40,752 nt of DNA, from contig JAFRIQ010000030.1 in assembly GCA_017432725.1 (NCBI GenBank), positions 1 through 40,752 on the forward strand, read 5' to 3'. Source of the stretch: Bacillota bacterium (GTDB taxonomy: Bacteria; Bacillota; Clostridia; Peptostreptococcales; Anaerovoracaceae). This document shows positions 16,932-25,409 of the stretch, one piece after another (the first letter of the stretch is position 1; each line of letters begins with the position of its first letter). Made by a program: the position numbers and the translations under genes. The notes beneath the pieces are model-generated. The model did not search any database. It worked only from the letters and a program-made list of their open reading frames with translations, and was not told the DNA's origin.

Positions 16932-16940
16932 ATTGTAGCA
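16932..16940 (-). promoter_or_regulatory. extended -10 promoter giving a leaderless mtaB mRNA
   Basis: On the minus strand TGC-TACAAT is an extended -10 with the hexamer at 16937-16932. Seven nt on is 16925, one nt before the ATG at 16924. No ribosome binding site or clear -35 is present. It overlaps head-to-head with the promoter of the glycosidase gene. Confidence 0.5.
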
Positions 16941-16945
16941 CATTA

Positions 16946-16954
16946 TGATATACT
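16946..16954 (+). promoter_or_regulatory. extended -10 promoter of the GH2 gene
   Basis: TGA-TATACT is an extended -10 with the hexamer at 16949-16954. The expected start near 16961 leaves a 13-nt leader with no Shine-Dalgarno sequence before the ATG at 16974. Confidence 0.45.
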
Positions 16955-16973
16955 TTAGTGTAACTATCGATAT

Positions 16974-18527
16974 ATGAAAAGGTACCGTTTTATGAATACT
17001 TACCCCCGTCCCCAGATGAAAAGAGACAGCTTCCAGAGCCTGGACGGCGAATGGATGCTCAACCAGAATTTGATCAACGTTCCCTACCCGCCTCAGGCGC
17101 CGGCCTCCGGATATGCGGGAGACAAAAACGCTGTTCACCTCTCCTATTCCAAGTTTTTCGATTTCAAAAAGGAAAAAGCCCGCGCGTTGCTTCACTTCGG
17201 TGCAGTGGACCAGGTAGCGTCGGTATCCCTTAACGGAGTGCAGATAGGCGTTCACGAGGGCGGATACCTGCCCTTCGAATTCGACGTGACAGAATCAATA
17301 GTCGAAGGAGTCAACGAGCTCACCGTGGAATGCGAAGACAAGCTGGATCATTACTATCCCTACGGGAAGCAGACCAAAAAACCGGGCGGTATGTGGTACA
17401 CCCCTTTCTCAGGCATATGGAAAAGCGTATGGCTCGAACAGGTGCCGGAGGAATATATCCATGGAATAAAGATCACTCCCGATCTTAAGGGCGTGACCCT
17501 CGATATAGACGGCGAGATAAGGAGGATCGATATCGAAGACCCTGTACTCTGGACTCCGGACGATCCCCATCTCTACACAAAGACCATTGAAAAAGGCGAA
17601 GATAAAGTTGAGATATACTTTGCTCTGAGGACCATAGAGATAAAGGAACTGGGCGGGATAAACAGGGTCTGCCTCAACGGAAAACCCGTATTTCTCCACG
17701 GACTTCTCGATCAGGGCTACTACGTACCCGGTCTTTGCACCGCTACTCCCGAGGAATATGAAAAAGACATCCTGACCATGAAATCTCTCGGCTTCAATAT
17801 GCTGAGGAAACATATAAAGATAGAAGACGAGAGCTTCTACTACCTCTGCGACAAACACGGGATGCTGGTGATGCAGGACATGGTCAATAACGGAGAATAC
17901 AAGTTCTTCAGAGATACTCTCCTTGCTACTCTCGGTATCAGCATGAGGGATACCACCGGTTTTGCAGAAGGAAGAAAAGAATTCTGGATAAGGCACTCGA
18001 AAGAAACTATCGAGCATCTGTACAACCACCCCTGCGTCATAGCCTATACTCTATTCAACGAAGGATGGGGACAATTCGAAAGCGACGCCGCATATACCAT
18101 GCTGAAAAGTGTGGACGATACCAGGCTTTTCGATTCCACTTCAGGCTGGTTCCCCCAAAACAGAAGCGACTTCGACAGTCTCCATATATATTTCAGGACG
18201 GTGGAGCTGTTCCCTAAGGAAAGACCTCTCCTGCTCTCGGAGTTCGGGGGATATTCCTACCCTGTCGAAGGACACCGCTCAACAAAAAAGACCTACGGCT
18301 ACGGAGCCTGCAGGTCGAAAGAAGAACTTACTGAAAAGATAGTATCCGCCTATGAAAAAATGGTCATCCCGGCCATAAAGAACGGGCTTTGCGGAAGCAT
18401 ATACACCCAGGTCTCCGACGTCGAAGACGAGATCAACGGTATGATGACCTACGACAGAGAAGTGCTCAAGGTCGACGCCGGAAAAATGAAAGAACTATCA
18501 GAACGTATCTTTGCAGAGATCGGGTAA
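16974..18527 (+). CDS. glycoside hydrolase family 2 protein
   Basis: The 517-aa protein has a GH2 sugar-binding beta-sandwich (about residues 10-155, YPRPQMKRDSFQSLDGEW), a very short middle Ig-like part (about 160-215) and a TIM-barrel catalytic domain (about 220-515). The acid/base Glu363 lies in LFNEGWGQ and the nucleophile Glu423 in LLSEFGGY, as expected for a retaining beta-glycosidase such as a beta-glucuronidase or beta-galactosidase. No signal peptide is seen, so it acts in the cytosol on imported sugar. It is shorter than typical GH2 enzymes (600-1000 aa) because the middle domain is cut down. The start could be 16974 or 16992; the second has AAAAGG upstream. No sugar transporter is nearby. 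Its end overlaps the convergent HAD gene by 30 nt. Confidence 0.88.
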   Translation: MKRYRFMNTYPRPQMKRDSFQSLDGEWMLNQNLINVPYPPQAPASGYAGDKNAVHLSYSKFFDFKKEKARALLHFGAVDQVASVSLNGVQIGVHEGGYLPFEFDVTESIVEGVNELTVECEDKLDHYYPYGKQTKKPGGMWYTPFSGIWKSVWLEQVPEEYIHGIKITPDLKGVTLDIDGEIRRIDIEDPVLWTPDDPHLYTKTIEKGEDKVEIYFALRTIEIKELGGINRVCLNGKPVFLHGLLDQGYYVPGLCTATPEEYEKDILTMKSLGFNMLRKHIKIEDESFYYLCDKHGMLVMQDMVNNGEYKFFRDTLLATLGISMRDTTGFAEGRKEFWIRHSKETIEHLYNHPCVIAYTLFNEGWGQFESDAAYTMLKSVDDTRLFDSTSGWFPQNRSDFDSLHIYFRTVELFPKERPLLLSEFGGYSYPVEGHRSTKKTYGYGACRSKEELTEKIVSAYEKMVIPAIKNGLCGSIYTQVSDVEDEINGMMTYDREVLKVDAGKMKELSERIFAEIG

Positions 18528-19205
18528 CTCATCAAGAGAATATATTATCCAGTCGGGCTCGTATTCCCGCTTTATGGAATCTGATTTAAAGGCATCTCCG
18601 TATGCCTTTTTCTTTCTGTTGAGCCAAACCGCTTTCATACCGGCAGCTTTAGGACCGAACACGTCGTCTCCCAGACTGTCACCTACGAAAAGGCATTCGG
18701 AAGGATCCCATCCTGTGGCGTCGATGATGCCCTGATAGAATTTAGGATGGGGTTTGTATACTTTAAAGTCTTCCGAAGTATAGCATGCGTCAGCCGTGAT
18801 ACCGTACATATCCATATGATGCTTCAGAACGTCATTATCTGTTGTGGAACCTATCACCACGTCAAAACCCATGGCTTTGAGATCTTCCAGACATTTCTTT
18901 GCATCGGGGAATATCTTCCTGTCGCCGAATAGCATGTCTATATACGGTTTTACTTCCCTTTTTCCGTCGGCTTCTATGCCATACTTTTCGAACAGTTCTT
19001 CAAGAAGCAGTCCGTAGAGTTCCTTTTCCGTATAGAAAGGTTCTTCATCCATTCTGCTTCTTTTTATCGTCTTCCACTCATTGTAAAAGACTGAAGGATC
19101 AAAGTCTGAACCGACGTTCTTCAGGATCTGTGCCGTAGCGTCTACCGAACTGGTGCCCGTATCGCTTATGGTACCGAAAAAATCGAATATTATATGCTTT
19201 ATCAT
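18498..19205 (-). CDS. HAD superfamily hydrolase
   Basis: The 235-aa protein has HAD motif I as IIFDFFGTISD, with the nucleophile Asp8 but Phe10 where phosphatases have the second Asp; this is the pattern of haloacid-dehalogenase-like members. Motif II (GSTTDND), the motif III Lys in VYKPHPKFY and motif IV GDSLGDDVFG are present, and an alpha-helical cap lies between about residues 18 and 95. It is likely a cytosolic hydrolase of a phosphorylated or halogenated small molecule; the missing second Asp makes phosphatase activity less certain. CGGAG lies upstream of the ATG. Its last 30 nt overlap the end of the convergent GH2 gene and no terminator separates them. Confidence 0.88.
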   Translation of the reverse strand: MIKHIIFDFFGTISDTGTSSVDATAQILKNVGSDFDPSVFYNEWKTIKRSRMDEEPFYTEKELYGLLLEELFEKYGIEADGKREVKPYIDMLFGDRKIFPDAKKCLEDLKAMGFDVVIGSTTDNDVLKHHMDMYGITADACYTSEDFKVYKPHPKFYQGIIDATGWDPSECLFVGDSLGDDVFGPKAAGMKAVWLNRKKKAYGDAFKSDSIKREYEPDWIIYSLDELPDLCKDTF

Positions 19206-19233
19206 GATACGCTCCGTGATAATTATTGACTAA

Positions 19234-19262
19234 ATCCTAAAGAAAAACCGGAACGATGTCAA
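19234..19262 (-). promoter_or_regulatory. possible promoter of the HAD gene, nested in the dnaJ terminator
   Basis: On the minus strand TTGACA (19262-19257) is formed by the loop and stem edge of the dnaJ terminator, followed by a 17-bp spacer and TAGGAT (19239-19234). The expected start near 19227 leaves a leader of about 22 nt before the ATG at 19205, with CGGAG inside it. Confidence 0.4.
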
Positions 19263-19275
19263 CGCATCGTTCCGG
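19236..19275 (-). terminator. terminator of the hrcA-dnaJ operon
   Basis: CCGGAACGATG (19248-19258) pairs with CATCGTTCCGG (19265-19275) around a 6-nt loop. Read leftward it is followed by TTTTTCTTT. Confidence 0.92.
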
Positions 19276-19283
19276 ACTTGTCA

Positions 19284-20462
19284 TCAGTCGAAAAACTCTT
19301 TTACTTTATCTGCAAAACTCTTGCGTTTGGCGTAGGAACCTTCAGCGGGCTTCTCTTCGCCGAACTGCCTTATGAGTTCTTTCTGCTTGTTTGTCAGTTT
19401 GGTAGGTACTTCGAGATTCACTTCAACGTACATATCTCCCATCCTGCCGTTGTTAAGTCCTGCTATTCCCTTGCCCTTCACTCTGAGCACCGTTCCGGGC
19501 TGAGTGCCAGCGGGGATCTTGCATGAGATCTTTTCTCTTAAGCTGGGGATGGTGATCTCATCTCCGAGCGCCGCCTGCGTGAATGTTATTGGCACGGTGA
19601 TCCAGAGATCGTTTCCCTTTCTCTTGAGATAATCATGGGGCGATACCGTAAGCACGATGAAGAGATCTCCAGGGCTTCCTCCCTGGGTGCCGGGTTCTCC
19701 CTGCCCTCTCAGCGTTACCACAGAATTGGTATCCACACCTGCCGGGATATCAACGTTTATGCTCATGTTCTTGTTGATGGTACCGCTGCCGAAGCACTTG
19801 TCGCACTTCGTGTCTATGATATATCCCTTGCCGTTACATACGTTGCAGGGACCGGTCCTTCTCATGGTGCCCAGTATAGTGTTCTGCACCGTAGTGGCAG
19901 TTCCCGTACCGTTGCACTGAGGACAGGTATGTTTGGCTGTGCCGCCTTTGGCTCCCGTTCCCTTACAGGCTTCGCATTCGCAGTCCTTCGTTATCTTGAT
20001 GGTCTTTTTTACGCCGAAGGCAGCTTCTTCGAAGCTTATGGTCATACGCTTCTGTATATCCGCGCCTCTTCTCGGGCCGTTTCTCGTTGACGTATACGAT
20101 GACCCTCCGCCTGTGAACATATTGAATATGTCGCCCAGATCGTCGAACCCGAAATCCGACGCGTTAAAACCGCGGGATCCGGAGAATCCGCTGAAGCCGG
20201 AGAATCCGCCGCCGCTGCCTGCTCCGTAAGACGGGTCTACGCCTGCAAATCCGAAGCGGTCGTAATTGGCTTTCTTTTCCGGGTCGGAAAGTATGGAATA
20301 TGCCTCGTTGACCTCTTTGAATTTCTCCTCGGCAGAAGCGTCACCCGGATTTCTGTCCGGGTGATACTTCATTGCCATCTTTCGGAATGCTGATTTAATT
20401 TCTTCCTCTGAGGCCCCTTTTTTCAGTCCCAGGGTCTCATAGTAATCTTTCTTTTCCGCCAT
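19284..20462 (-). CDS. dnaJ: co-chaperone DnaJ
   Basis: The 392-aa protein has all type I DnaJ parts: J-domain (1-70) with the HPD motif in [10 protein letters not shown], a Gly/Phe-rich linker (about 75-130), four CxxCxGxG zinc repeats ([32 protein letters not shown]; about 155-230) and a C-terminal substrate-binding domain. It stimulates DnaK ATPase and delivers unfolded protein. It lies 10 nt after dnaK in the HrcA operon and is the last gene before the terminator. Confidence 0.98.
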   Translation of the reverse strand: MAEKKDYYETLGLKKGASEEEIKSAFRKMAMKYHPDRNPGDASAEEKFKEVNEAYSILSDPEKKANYDRFGFAGVDPSYGAGSGGGFSGFSGFSGSRGFNASDFGFDDLGDIFNMFTGGGSSYTSTRNGPRRGADIQKRMTISFEEAAFGVKKTIKITKDCECEACKGTGAKGGTAKHTCPQCNGTGTATTVQNTILGTMRRTGPCNVCNGKGYIIDTKCDKCFGSGTINKNMSINVDIPAGVDTNSVVTLRGQGEPGTQGGSPGDLFIVLTVSPHDYLKRKGNDLWITVPITFTQAALGDEITIPSLREKISCKIPAGTQPGTVLRVKGKGIAGLNNGRMGDMYVEVNLEVPTKLTNKQKELIRQFGEEKPAEGSYAKRKSFADKVKEFFD

Positions 20463-20472
20463 TGTTTAATCT

Positions 20473-22344
20473 TTAGTCGTCGACTACCTCGAAGTCTGCG
20501 TCGACAACGTTATCGCTATTGTTATTTGTGTTCTGCTGAGGCTGCTCCTGAGTAAATCCCTGTGCTCCCATGTCGGGTCCGGCGTTCTGCTGGGTCTGCT
20601 GTGCCTGCTGAGCCTGCTCGTAGAGTTTCGTGGAAATTACGTGATACTCATTCGTAAGTTCTTCCATCTTCGCCTTGATCTCTTCTGTCGTGCCTGCATT
20701 GAGAGCGGACTGGAGAGCATCCTTTGCAGCTGTGATCTTAGATACTTCGTCCGGGCTGAGTTTTCCGTCAAGATCTTTAAGGTTCTTTTCTGTCTCGTAT
20801 ACGAGAGTTTCAGCCTGGTTCCTGATCTCTATGCCTTCCTTCTTGGCCTTGTCTTCAGCAGCATACTGCTCGGCTTCCTTGACCTTAGCGTTGATCTCGT
20901 CTTCGGAAAGCTTCGTAGAAGAAGTGATGGTTATGTTCTGGCTCTTTCCTGTTCCCAGATCCTTTGCGCTTACGTTTACGATACCGTTGGCATCGATATC
21001 GAAGGTAACTTCGATCTGCGGGACCCCACGGGGCGCAGGAGGAATACCGGAGAGCTGGAACCTGCCCAGAGTGATATTGTCGGCAGCCATCTGTCTCTCG
21101 CCCTGCATTACGTGGATATCGACCGCAGTCTGGTTATCTGCAGCTGTAGAGAATATCTGGCTCTTCTTTGTAGGAATAGTAGTATTCCTCTCGATCAGCC
21201 TTGTGGCTACGCCGCCTAAGGTCTCTATGGACAGAGACAGCGGAGTTACGTCGAGGAGCAGTATATCGTTTACTTCACCTGTGAGCACGCCTGCCTGGAT
21301 GGCTGCGCCGACTGCTACGCATTCATCGGGGTTGATGCCCTTGAAGGGCTCTTTGCCTGTTACCTGCTTTACGCATTCCTGGACTGCCGGGATCCTTGTG
21401 GAACCACCGACGAGTATTACCTTTGCAAGATCTGCGGAAGTTACGCCTGCATCCTGCATAGCCTTCTTCATAGGCTCTATAGTACGGTCTACAAGGTGCT
21501 TCGTGAGCTGTTCAAACTTAGCTCTTGTAAGGTCCATATTGATGTGGAGAGGTTCTCCGTTATTTACAGTGATGTACGGCAGGTTGATGTTTGTCGTCTG
21601 GCTTGAGGAAAGTTCCTTCTTTGCCTTTTCTGCAGCCTCTTTAAGTCTCTGCATTGCCATCTTGTCGTTTCTGAGGTCAGTGCCGTTCTCTTTTGCGAAC
21701 TCGTCTGCGATATAGTTCATGAGGACGTTATCGAAGTCGTCTCCGCCGAGCTTTGTATCGCCGTTGGTCGCCAGTACCTCGAATACTCCGTCGCCGAGCT
21801 GCAGGATAGATACATCGAATGTACCGCCGCCCAGGTCGTATACAAGTATCTTCTGAGAGCCTTCAGCCTTGTCAAGGCCGTAAGCAAGAGCCGCTGCCGT
21901 AGGCTCGTTGACGATTCTCTTTACGTCGAGGCCTGCGATCTTTCCGGCATCCTTCGTTGCCTGTTTCTGGCTGTCGGAGAAATATGCCGGTACGGTGATT
22001 ACCGCTTCAGTTACTTTCTGTCCCAGATAGCTCTCTGCATCTGCTTTGAGTTTCTGAAGTATCATTGCGGAAATATCCTGCGGTGTGTAGGTCTTTCCGT
22101 CGATGGATACCGTATAGCTCGATCCCATATGACGTTTGATGGATGAGATCGTTCTGTCGGGGTTGGTTATAGCCTGGTGTTTTGCTGTTTCTCCTACCAG
22201 TCTTTCTCCGCCCTTTGTGAATCCGACGACCGAAGGCGTCGTTCTGTTACCTTCTGCGTTGGTGATGACTACAGGATCTCCTCCCTCGAGCACCGCTACG
22301 CAGCTATTTGTTGTTCCAAGGTCAATACCTATTACTTTTCCCAT
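20473..22344 (-). CDS. dnaK: Hsp70 chaperone DnaK
   Basis: The 623-aa protein is full-length Hsp70. The nucleotide-binding domain (1-385) starts [17 protein letters not shown] and contains [13 protein letters not shown]. The substrate-binding domain (about 390-510) includes [17 protein letters not shown] helical lid and a Gln/Asn-rich tail end in the usual EVVDD-type motif. Like other Gram-positive DnaK proteins it lacks the extra segment found in the proteobacterial N-lobe. AAGGAGG precedes the ATG. It is expressed with grpE and dnaJ under HrcA/CIRCE. Confidence 0.98.
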   Translation of the reverse strand: MGKVIGIDLGTTNSCVAVLEGGDPVVITNAEGNRTTPSVVGFTKGGERLVGETAKHQAITNPDRTISSIKRHMGSSYTVSIDGKTYTPQDISAMILQKLKADAESYLGQKVTEAVITVPAYFSDSQKQATKDAGKIAGLDVKRIVNEPTAAALAYGLDKAEGSQKILVYDLGGGTFDVSILQLGDGVFEVLATNGDTKLGGDDFDNVLMNYIADEFAKENGTDLRNDKMAMQRLKEAAEKAKKELSSSQTTNINLPYITVNNGEPLHINMDLTRAKFEQLTKHLVDRTIEPMKKAMQDAGVTSADLAKVILVGGSTRIPAVQECVKQVTGKEPFKGINPDECVAVGAAIQAGVLTGEVNDILLLDVTPLSLSIETLGGVATRLIERNTTIPTKKSQIFSTAADNQTAVDIHVMQGERQMAADNITLGRFQLSGIPPAPRGVPQIEVTFDIDANGIVNVSAKDLGTGKSQNITITSSTKLSEDEINAKVKEAEQYAAEDKAKKEGIEIRNQAETLVYETEKNLKDLDGKLSPDEVSKITAAKDALQSALNAGTTEEIKAKMEELTNEYHVISTKLYEQAQQAQQTQQNAGPDMGAQGFTQEQPQQNTNNNSDNVVDADFEVVDD

Positions 22345-22357
22345 TGTTTTATCCTCC

Positions 22358-22912
22358 TTATTGTGATACTACCACCATAGCTGGGCGTATCACCTTATCG
22401 TTCATTGTATATCCTTTTTTTATGACTTCAGCGACCATGTCGCTTTCCATACCTTCAACCGGCATCATCTGCACTGCCATGTGCACCACCGGATCGAACT
22501 TTTCGCCCTTTGCGGCGATCTCCTTCACGTGGTTCTTTTCGAGCACCGTAAGGAACTGTTTGTATATGAGCTCGATGCCGTCTGCAAATTTATCGTTTTC
22601 GGGCTTCGTCTGCATAGCTCTCTCGAAATTGTCTATGACTTCGAGCAGCCCCTCTATGAATTTTGCGTTGGCATTCTGATAGATCTCTTCCTTTTCCTTG
22701 ATGGTCCTGGTCCTGTAGTTCTGATATTCCGCAGTGACCCTGAGCCATTTGTCGTAGTAGTCTATTGTTTCCTGCTGATCCGCCTGCTGCTCAGGAGCAG
22801 TTTCCGGCTCTTCCGGCGTTTCCGTTTCTTCTCCGGGAGCTTCCGTCTGCTGATCTTCCTTTATTTCCTCTTCCTGAGGATCTTCGCAGCATACTTTTTC
22901 TTCTTCACTCAT
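22358..22912 (-). CDS. grpE: nucleotide exchange factor GrpE
   Basis: The 184-aa protein has an acidic, disordered N-terminus (about 1-50, many Glu/Gln), a long coiled coil (about 55-115, [18 protein letters not shown]) and the C-terminal beta-wing domain ([13 protein letters not shown], then [17 protein letters not shown]). It releases ADP from DnaK. Its start overlaps the hrcA end by 8 nt, so the two are coupled; AAGGAGAAG lies upstream. Confidence 0.97.
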   Translation of the reverse strand: MSEEEKVCCEDPQEEEIKEDQQTEAPGEETETPEEPETAPEQQADQQETIDYYDKWLRVTAEYQNYRTRTIKEKEEIYQNANAKFIEGLLEVIDNFERAMQTKPENDKFADGIELIYKQFLTVLEKNHVKEIAAKGEKFDPVVHMAVQMMPVEGMESDMVAEVIKKGYTMNDKVIRPAMVVVSQ

Positions 22913-23942
22913 CCTGAACTTCTCCTTCTATTTCGAACGTATTGTTCATATTATCCGTTATATATTTGATGACCGACGTTACTTCGTCGTATTTCATCCT
23001 CTTTGGACCAAGTACTCCCAGCCTTCCGACCATCTTGCCGTTGACCCGGTAATCCGCCGTTATGAGGGCGAAATCCTTAAGATCCGGGGAGTTTTCGTCT
23101 CCTATGGTCACCACCAGTCCGTTGTCTCTGTTAACGAGGACCTGTGAGAACTGGTCCTTGTTGGTGACTATATCGTATACGTCCTTCACCTTCTCCACGT
23201 CGTTGAACTCCGGAAGGGCGAACACGTTCTTGTATCCGTTGACGTAGAGATCCACGTCCAGCATCTTCTCCAGAGTCTTTATGAAGCCCGGGACCACCGA
23301 ACTGCTCATTCCGGTCAGCTGGGGAAGATCTCTTTCGAACTCTTCCATTATGTCCTGCGTAAGTATGTTGCTAACGCTCTGGCCGCTGTAGTTGTGCGTT
23401 GCCACCTTTGACATAAGCGTCAGGTTTTCTTCAGTGTAGGGGCAGCCCACCCTTATGGCAGTATTGCTGACCCTTCCGTTCTCGCACACTATCATCAGTA
23501 CCACGGAAGTCTCGTCCACGGGAAGGAAGTTGATATACTTTATCTTGTTCTCCTCCTTGGGCGTGACCGCAAAGGATACCAGATTGGTCATTTCCGAAAG
23601 GACCTTCGACGCGTGTTCCAAAGTCCTGTCAAGTTCTTCCGAACCCTGATCGAGCTTCTCCTTGATGACCTCTTTTTCCTCCGGGGAAAGCTCCGAATGG
23701 CTCATGAGCTCGTCGACGTAAAGCCTGTATGCCTTATCCGAAGGCACTCTGCCCGCCGAGGTATGGGGATGTGTGAGGTAACCCATCTCCTCAAGATCCG
23801 ACATCTCGTTCCTTATGGTCGCAGGACTGACGTCTATGTCGTCTCTTTTGGAAAGCGTCCTGGATCCTATGGGCTCGGCCGAGTTGATGAAGTCCGCTAC
23901 GACGGCCTGAAGTATTTTCAGTTTTCTGTCGTTAAGTTCCAT
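22905..23942 (-). CDS. hrcA: heat-inducible repressor HrcA
   Basis: The 345-aa protein has the HrcA winged-helix N-terminus (LNDRKLKILQAVVADFINS, then SPATIRNEMSDLEEMGYL) and the C-terminal GAF-like dimerisation/effector domain. HrcA binds the CIRCE operator, needs GroEL to stay active, and falls off DNA on heat shock. It is the first gene of the operon it controls, with a perfect CIRCE 31 bp upstream of its ATG. The ribosome binding site AGGGTG is weak, as is often seen for a repressor made in small amounts. Confidence 0.97.
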   Translation of the reverse strand: MELNDRKLKILQAVVADFINSAEPIGSRTLSKRDDIDVSPATIRNEMSDLEEMGYLTHPHTSAGRVPSDKAYRLYVDELMSHSELSPEEKEVIKEKLDQGSEELDRTLEHASKVLSEMTNLVSFAVTPKEENKIKYINFLPVDETSVVLMIVCENGRVSNTAIRVGCPYTEENLTLMSKVATHNYSGQSVSNILTQDIMEEFERDLPQLTGMSSSVVPGFIKTLEKMLDVDLYVNGYKNVFALPEFNDVEKVKDVYDIVTNKDQFSQVLVNRDNGLVVTIGDENSPDLKDFALITADYRVNGKMVGRLGVLGPKRMKYDEVTSVIKYITDNMNNTFEIEGEVQDE

Positions 23943-23973
23943 AATGCACCCTGAAAATTATCTTCTTTCTTTA

Positions 23974-24000
23974 TTAGCACTCAAATAACACGAGTGCTAA
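23974..24000. promoter_or_regulatory. CIRCE operator (HrcA binding site)
   Basis: TTAGCACTC-N9-GAGTGCTAA is a perfect consensus 9-9-9 inverted repeat. It lies between the hrcA promoter and the hrcA ATG, downstream of the -10, so bound HrcA blocks transcription. Confidence 0.98.
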
Positions 24001-24010
24001 CATCGTCTTA

Positions 24011-24039
24011 AATATACCCCCTGTGCCCGGCAATGTCAA
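24011..24039 (-). promoter_or_regulatory. promoter of the hrcA-grpE-dnaK-dnaJ operon
   Basis: On the minus strand TTGACA (24039-24034), a 17-bp spacer and TATATT (24016-24011), a near-consensus sigma-A promoter. The CIRCE starts 10 nt past the -10, around the start site. Confidence 0.88.
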
Positions 24040-24084
24040 TAGAATAAATATGTATAAATTGTGAATTCACAGCCCCCTTCCTCA

Positions 24085-24113
24085 TTGACACAGGGCCTGT
24101 TTAATGGTAGTAT
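24085..24113 (+). promoter_or_regulatory. promoter of the pyr operon
   Basis: A perfect TTGACA (24085-24090), a 17-bp spacer ending in TGG and TAGTAT (24108-24113), so also an extended -10. The expected start near 24120 lies just before the PyrR element. It is divergent from the hrcA promoter. Confidence 0.78.
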
Positions 24114-24121
24114 TACCTAGA

Positions 24122-24153
24122 CCTTTAAGAGCGGTCCCGTGAGGCCGCCAAGG
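24122..24153 (+). promoter_or_regulatory. PyrR RNA-binding loop in the pyr leader
   Basis: The leader folds as CCTT...AAGG (24122-24153) around an inner stem GCGG/CCGC and loop TCCCGTGAGG. This matches the known PyrR site, a stem with an internal bulge and a loop of the UCCNGNGAGG type. UMP-bound PyrR stabilises this anti-antiterminator. Two further hairpins follow (GAACAC/GTGTTC at 24161-24175 and GTAATAT/ATATTAC at 24176-24195). Confidence 0.86.
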
Positions 24154-24193
24154 ACAGCGGGAACACGACGTGTTCGTAATATTTTCGTATATT

Positions 24194-24225
24194 ACTGCTT
24201 TCCTGTGAGGGGAAAGCAGTTTTTT
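24194..24225 (+). terminator. attenuator terminator of the pyr operon
   Basis: ACTGCTTTCC (24194-24203) pairs with GGAAAGCAGT (24211-24220), followed by TTTTTTC. It lies between the PyrR loop and pyrC, 18 nt before the ATG, as in classical pyr attenuators. Confidence 0.88.
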
Positions 24226-24242
24226 CTTTTTAAGGAGCAAAA

Positions 24243-25409
24243 ATGACCATAAAAAAATGCGGCAAATACACAGTCTTACCCGGTTTCGCAGACGTTCACG
24301 TTCATCTGCGGGAGCCGGGTTTTTCATATAAAGAGACCATATATACCGGAAGCAGAGCGGCTGCAAGAGGCGGTTTCACAACGGTCTGCACCATGCCCAA
24401 TCTCGATCCCTTCCCGGACACTCTTGATAATCTAAACGTGCAGCTCGGTATTATCAGAAAGGATTCCGTGATAGACATAATCCCCTACGGATGCATCACC
24501 AAAGGCGAAGCAGGCAGCGAGCTTTCCGATATGGAGGCTATGGCCCCTTACGTAGCGGCTTTTTCCGACGACGGGAAAGGCGTGCAGCTGGGCGGAATGA
24601 TGAAGGACGCCATGGAAAGAGCAAAGTCTCTCGGAAAGATGATAGTAGCCCACTGCGAAGACAACAGCCTTCTTGACGGAGGTTACATACATAAAGGAAA
24701 ATACGCTCTTGAGCACGGGCATAAAGGAATATGCTCGGAATCCGAATGGAAGCAGATAGAAAGAGACCTTGAGCTTGCAAAGGAGACGGGCTGCGCCTAC
24801 CACGTATGCCACATTTCCGCAAAAGAAAGCGTACAGATCATAAGAGAAGCAAAGAAAGACGGAATTGACGTCAGCTGCGAAACAGCGCCCCACTACCTTC
24901 TTCTGGACGACAGTTTCCTAAAAGAGGACGGAAGATTCAAGATGAATCCGCCCCTAAGGGACAAAAGCGACAGAGAGGCTCTTCTTGAAGGCATCTGCGA
25001 CGGCACCATAGATATCGTAGCCACGGACCACGCACCTCACAGCAAGGAAGAGAAATCCAAAGGTCTTAAGGGCAGCGCCATGGGCATAGTCGGTCTGGAA
25101 ACGGCTTTCCCCCTGCTCTACACCTATCTGGTGAAACAGGGCGTCATAAGCCTTGAAAAGCTTCTTGACCTCATGTGCTATAGCCCGAGAAAAAGATTCG
25201 GGATCCCCGAGAAAGATGACTTCACCGTCTTCGACCTTGAAAACGAATATACCGTCGACCCGTCGCTCTTCCTTTCAAAAGGGAAAGCCACTCCTTTCGA
25301 AGGATGGAAGGTATACGGGAAGTGCATGCTGACCGTATGCAGCGGACAGGCGGCATACAAAGATAAAGACCTTGAGGAGGATATATGCAGCAGGATATTT
25401 TCAGAATAA
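24243..25409 (+). CDS. pyrC: dihydroorotase
   Basis: The 388-aa enzyme closes carbamoyl-aspartate to dihydroorotate. The metal site is visible as HVHLREPG (His19, His21) and the late ATDHAPHSKEE (Asp262); APHYLLLDD and NPPLRDKSDREAL also match. It is shorter at the N-terminus than usual class I enzymes: only about 12 residues precede the core, so the small N-terminal beta domain is reduced. TAAGGAG precedes the ATG. It is the first gene after the PyrR attenuator and overlaps pyrK by 25 nt. Confidence 0.95.
   Translation: MTIKKCGKYTVLPGFADVHVHLREPGFSYKETIYTGSRAAARGGFTTVCTMPNLDPFPDTLDNLNVQLGIIRKDSVIDIIPYGCITKGEAGSELSDMEAMAPYVAAFSDDGKGVQLGGMMKDAMERAKSLGKMIVAHCEDNSLLDGGYIHKGKYALEHGHKGICSESEWKQIERDLELAKETGCAYHVCHISAKESVQIIREAKKDGIDVSCETAPHYLLLDDSFLKEDGRFKMNPPLRDKSDREALLEGICDGTIDIVATDHAPHSKEEKSKGLKGSAMGIVGLETAFPLLYTYLVKQGVISLEKLLDLMCYSPRKRFGIPEKDDFTVFDLENEYTVDPSLFLSKGKATPFEGWKVYGKCMLTVCSGQAAYKDKDLEEDICSRIFSE

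Noticed and set aside
20675-21715. 346-codon frame opposite dnaK.
   Set aside because: Antisense of a highly conserved gene; low-complexity Ser/Val sequence with no domain or ribosome binding site.
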